This document shows positions 60,777 through 64,000 of a stretch of 64,000 nucleotides of DNA, in pieces. The stretch is from Embiotoca jacksoni (lineage: Eukaryota; Chordata; Actinopteri; Embiotocidae). The translations under genes and the position numbers were made by a program. Below the pieces are notes generated by a model. It did not search any database. It was given only the letters and a program-made list of their open reading frames with translations, and was not told the origin of the DNA. The stretch is taken from assembly GCA_022577435.1 (NCBI GenBank), contig JAKOON010000007.1, forward strand, positions 10,052,926 through 10,116,925. The letters run 5' to 3'. Each line of letters starts with the position of its first letter. Positions within the stretch are counted from its first letter, which is position 1.

Positions 60777-63365
60777 CTGAATGGCAGTTGCATCTGGCAT
60801 ACTGAGACGGCGTACAAATAACTGGCTCTGTCCACTGTGGCTGGTGACGTAGCCTGAGCCCCAGGTGCCACTGTGCGGCCGACCCGTGTTGTAGAACATA
60901 AAAGTGTCACTTCCTGACGTGGCAGTCAGGCATGTCTTGTAACAGTATGTTTTGGTCAAAGACCCATTTCCTCGCACTTCAATATAATGCGGTTCCACTT
61001 TGAGGTCTCTGCGTAGGGCCACATTGGAGTTTGGCTGCCCTCCACCTGCTCCACCTGCTCCACCTCCTCCACCTGCTCCACCTGCTCCACCTGCAGCTCT
61101 TCCTCCACCCCCACCGCCACCTGCTGTGGTGCCGCCCTCTGGTACACTCTTCTTGGATACGCAGCATGGGGAGCAGGAGCCAGGCTGGGTACAATAGGCA
61201 TGGCAACGCACAATGGCCAGCACAAAGATAGTGACCAGGAATACAAAGGTAGTGGCACTCAGGGCGATGATGAGGTAGAGAGTGACATTGGAAAACATTA
61301 GCGGGCTGTTGGGCCTGATGATGCGCTTGGGGTCAGGGGTCAACTTTGGAGGGAGCTCCATGACATACACATGGATGGTGGCGGTGGAGGAAAGCGGCGG
61401 TAGGCCGTTATCGTACACCAGGACAGTCAGAACAAAGGAAGTGGAGTTATCTTCAATGACACGCCTTGTGGTGCGGATCTCACCTGTGTGCTCATGCACC
61501 TTGAACAGATCAAAGTCTGTGTTGGTCTGCTCCAGGGCATAAAGCAGCCAAGCATTCTGCCCAGCATCACCATCCCACGCCATAATCTTGCTAACCAACA
61601 CTCCTGCTTCAGAGTTTTTCATTAGGGTCTCCGTGGTGCGGCTCCCATTGGTGGGTGGGTAGACTATCTTGGGCACATGATCATTCTGATCCATGATGTA
61701 AACATACACTGTGACCACACGGCTGAGAGGAGGCACGCCGTTGTCCTGGGCTTTAATCTGAAAATGAAACTCTCGCAGCTTCTCAAAGTCGAAGGCTCGC
61801 AGGGCATATGCCTCACCTTTATCAGGTTTGATGCTGACGTAGCTGGCTACAGGGATACCATGATTGTTATCATTGAGGACAGTATAGGTGATGCGTGCAT
61901 TTTCTGCAGCATCGGCATCTGTGGCCTTAACCACACACAAAGGTGCACCTGGGGCATTGTTCTCTGTAATATAAACCGTGTATGACGTCTGCTCAAAACG
62001 AGGTGGGTTATCATTAACGTCTGCAACATCCACTTTAAAGGTCATTTGAGATGACAGGGGTGGGGTGCCGCCATCCACAGCATTGACAGTCACATTGTAA
62101 GACGAGATGGTTTCCCGGTCCAGGAAAGCAGATGTGACGATCGTGTAGTGGTTCCGGAAAGACTTGATCTTAAAAGGTAAATGGGGCATGATCTCCAGGG
62201 CTACTTGTTTGTTTTGTCCAGAGTCACGATCATTCACACTAATCAATGCTACCACTGTGTCAGCCCGGGCATCTTCACGGACAGGGCTGGAGAGCGAAGA
62301 CAGCACAATCTCAGGGATGTTGTCATTGACATCCAAAACTTCTACTACCACTTTACAGTGTACTGCCACGGGGGTTGGCCCCTTGTCCATCGCCTGTATG
62401 TACATTTCATATGAGTTTGTCTCCTCATAGTCTATATTGTTTTTCACTCTAATTTCCCCTGTGTCTGTGTCCATAGAAAACATCTGCCGGACTCTTTCTG
62501 GCGTGTAACTGCTAAAAGAGTAAAAAACTTCCCCATTTGTGCCCTCATCAGGGTCTGTTGCATTTAACTTGATCACAAGCGCGCCCTTAGGAGAGTTTTC
62601 AGACAGTTTTACTTTGTACACAGAGTTGTCAAATGCAGGCACATTGTCATTGGCATCAAGGATACGGACATTGATTTTGGCCGTGCCAGTTCGCTGTGGG
62701 GTGCCTCCATCTATTGCCGTCAGGATTAGCTGATGAGAGGGCATCTGCTCCCGGTCAAAGGGCTTTTTCAGAATGAGCTCGATTTGCTTATCATTGGAAA
62801 AGGGTTTGATTGAGTCCAGAGTGAGGTGGTCGTTTGGGCTGAGTCGATACTGCTTCACGGAGTTGGAGCCGTCATCTGCATCCTGAGCTCCCTCGATGTG
62901 AAAACGCGAGCCGGTGAGAGCGGACTCCGACACCTCAAGCTGATATTCATCTCGAGGGAATTGTGGTGCGTTGTCGTTCACGTCCGAAATCTCCACCTCC
63001 ACGTTGTGCATCTCCAGCGGATTTTCTAACACCACCTCCAGGTTGCGTGAACAGGTGCCGCTGAATTCACAAACGGTCTCTCGGTCAATGCGGTCACTCA
63101 CCACCAGCTTCCCGGTTTTGTGATTGATGGTGAAATATCTCCGTCCACTGTCCGATGTGATTCTGATGCGTCGGGTGGAAAGTTTTCTCAGATCCAGACC
63201 CAAATCCCGGACAATGTCACCGACCAATGCCCCGTTTTCCAGCTCCTCCGGAATGGAGTATCGTATTTGTGCATTTGCAAGGCCACTGAGTACGAATACA
63301 ACCAAATACAAAGACAAAGGCACATTTTCCTTTAGACTGTAACAGCATCGCGCCGAAACAGCCAT
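60777..63365 (-). CDS. pcdhac2: C-type alpha protocadherin variable exon, PCDHAC2-like
   Basis: The exon encodes 863 residues from the ATG at 63365. A signal peptide of about 32 residues ends LANA, then QIRYSIPEE. Six cadherin repeats follow with full calcium motifs (FDRE or LDRE, DVNDN, DANDN) and the EC1 pair CEFSGTC. The membrane helix is about 694-720. The cytoplasmic part is long. It has a cysteine-rich stretch (CTQPGSCSPCC), a Gly/Ala-rich run at about 745-776, then VEPHYIEVRGNGSLTKTYCY and SGSDTFMFYNTG, signatures of the C2/C5-type isoforms. It ends DATAIQ at CAG|GTGTGT, phase 0. Joined to the three constant exons it would give 1015 residues, close to mammalian alpha-C2. It lacks the sequence identity block shared by the gamma exons, and no CGCT element lies in the 600 bp upstream, as known for mammalian C2. 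C-type isoforms are usually expressed constitutively. Confidence 0.92.
61040..61135 (-). repeat. In-frame GC-rich minisatellite in the alpha-C2 cytoplasmic domain
   Basis: On the plus strand, ccacctgct and ccacctcct units repeat about seven times, then a ccacc-rich stretch. On the coding strand these give Gly-Gly-Ala repeats of about 32 residues with two arginines and no stop. It lies between the juxtamembrane cysteine-rich stretch and the conserved VEPHYIEV block. Confidence 0.9.
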
Positions 63366-64000
63366 CGCAGGCAGGCAGAATTTGCAGACGGGTTGGAGAA
63401 ATCTTTCCGCCTTTTCAGCTTGCTATGGGTCCCCACCCGCCTCATTAAAAACGAGGGTATAGTCCGTGCACAACTCCGACTATGTGCAGGATAAACACCG
63501 CGTCCTCTCTGGTGCCCGTGTGGAAAATTTCTCCCGTGCATCCATTGTTTTACTTTGTCAGGCTGGGTGATGTTTTTAAATCAATCCATCCCCTTGCAAG
63601 GCTGACTCCTTTCACAGATGCTCTCTCTCCCTCTCCCTCTCTGCGATGTGGCGATGCTCTCTGTGGGCAAAAGGGGAGGGTGAGCCTCTCGCTCAAACGA
63701 TGCTGGCTGCAATTCAGCACCTCCGATAAAATGATCGAGCATCGTCGAATAAAATTTAATCCAAAAAAGCGCAAATACCCTGGAGTGTTATCAATATATC
63801 TATCCACGAATCCTGGGGCCGTATGACGCGAGCAGTGGCATGTGTATGCGTATTTGGGGAAAATGAACACAACCCTTTTTCCCTCTTTTTTTTGTCAGTG
63901 CCACCGCCCTTTTCACTGGGCGCTGGGAAACTGATTTATGAAGCAGCCTGGCGATTCGACATCCTCACTGATGCAAACCAACAATAACTCAGCAACGCTC
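63366..64000 (-). promoter_or_regulatory. 5' flank and probable promoter of the alpha-C2-like exon
   Basis: This is CT-rich and locally CpG-containing sequence (about 63620-63670). I see no AGCGACACC-type element and no GTGGGTGGAG box, unlike the gamma promoters. No further variable exon begins within the window. Confidence 0.4.

Noticed and set aside
61000..61231. Proline-rich and leucine-rich open frames over the alpha-C2 repeat
   Set aside because: They are other-frame readings of the in-frame Gly/Ala minisatellite.
1..64000. CRISPR arrays, bacterial operons or integrated viral genes
   Set aside because: Repeats seen are vertebrate microsatellites, transposons and duplicated exons. No spacer-repeat array or viral gene set was recognised.

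Overview
This window is vertebrate and almost certainly teleost fish DNA. It covers the junction between two clustered-protocadherin loci, both transcribed right to left (minus strand). The case for a fish rests on three things. Gamma-type exons follow the alpha constant exons directly, with no beta cluster between. The gamma exons are strongly homogenised over their 3' halves. The repeats are typical of fish: a Tc1/mariner element, an L2/Rex-like LINE end and a DIRS-like relic. No bacterial or viral genes were recognised.

Region by region, in transcription order. (1) 63365-60777 is a C-type variable exon resembling PCDHAC2, the last variable exon of the alpha cluster. (2) Three short exons at 57086-57022, 53257-53172 and 44689-44382 encode the shared alpha cytoplasmic constant domain. 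I joined them by splice sites and reading frame; they give 152 residues, ending in the lysine-rich tail. A 3' UTR of about 2.9 kb probably runs to a poly(A) signal near 41516. (3) 41.4-30.4 kb is inter-cluster DNA. It holds a decayed DIRS-like element (about 38.2-39.9 kb), a strong CTCF-like site (35.5 kb), an NRF1/ETS promoter-like patch (34.6 kb), a LINE fragment (33.7 kb), a near-perfect palindrome with arms of about 340-400 bp (32.7-33.5 kb), and two candidate small exons of unknown origin (31.6-32.0 kb). (4) 30195-922 holds seven intact gamma-type variable exons, called gv1 (5'-most) to gv7 below. Each has a signal peptide, six cadherin repeats, one membrane segment, the start of a cytoplasmic tail and an in-frame splice donor. 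Their constant exons must lie beyond position 1, outside the window.

How it works together: in this family, choice of one variable-exon promoter followed by splicing to the shared constant exons gives each neuron a distinct homophilic adhesion receptor. Six of the seven gamma exons have an intact CGCT-containing promoter element 170-225 bp before the ATG; in gv7 the core CpG appears lost. Five carry a second shared box, GTGGGTGGA(G/C) on the plus strand, and in four of these the spacing to the CGCT element is fixed at about 30 bp. The first three EC domains differ among the seven proteins, while everything from the start of EC4 onward is nearly identical, which points to repeated gene conversion. 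gv1-gv3 and their spacers are recent tandem copies. The gv2/gv3 spacer later received a Tc1 element, which itself contains a nested insertion.
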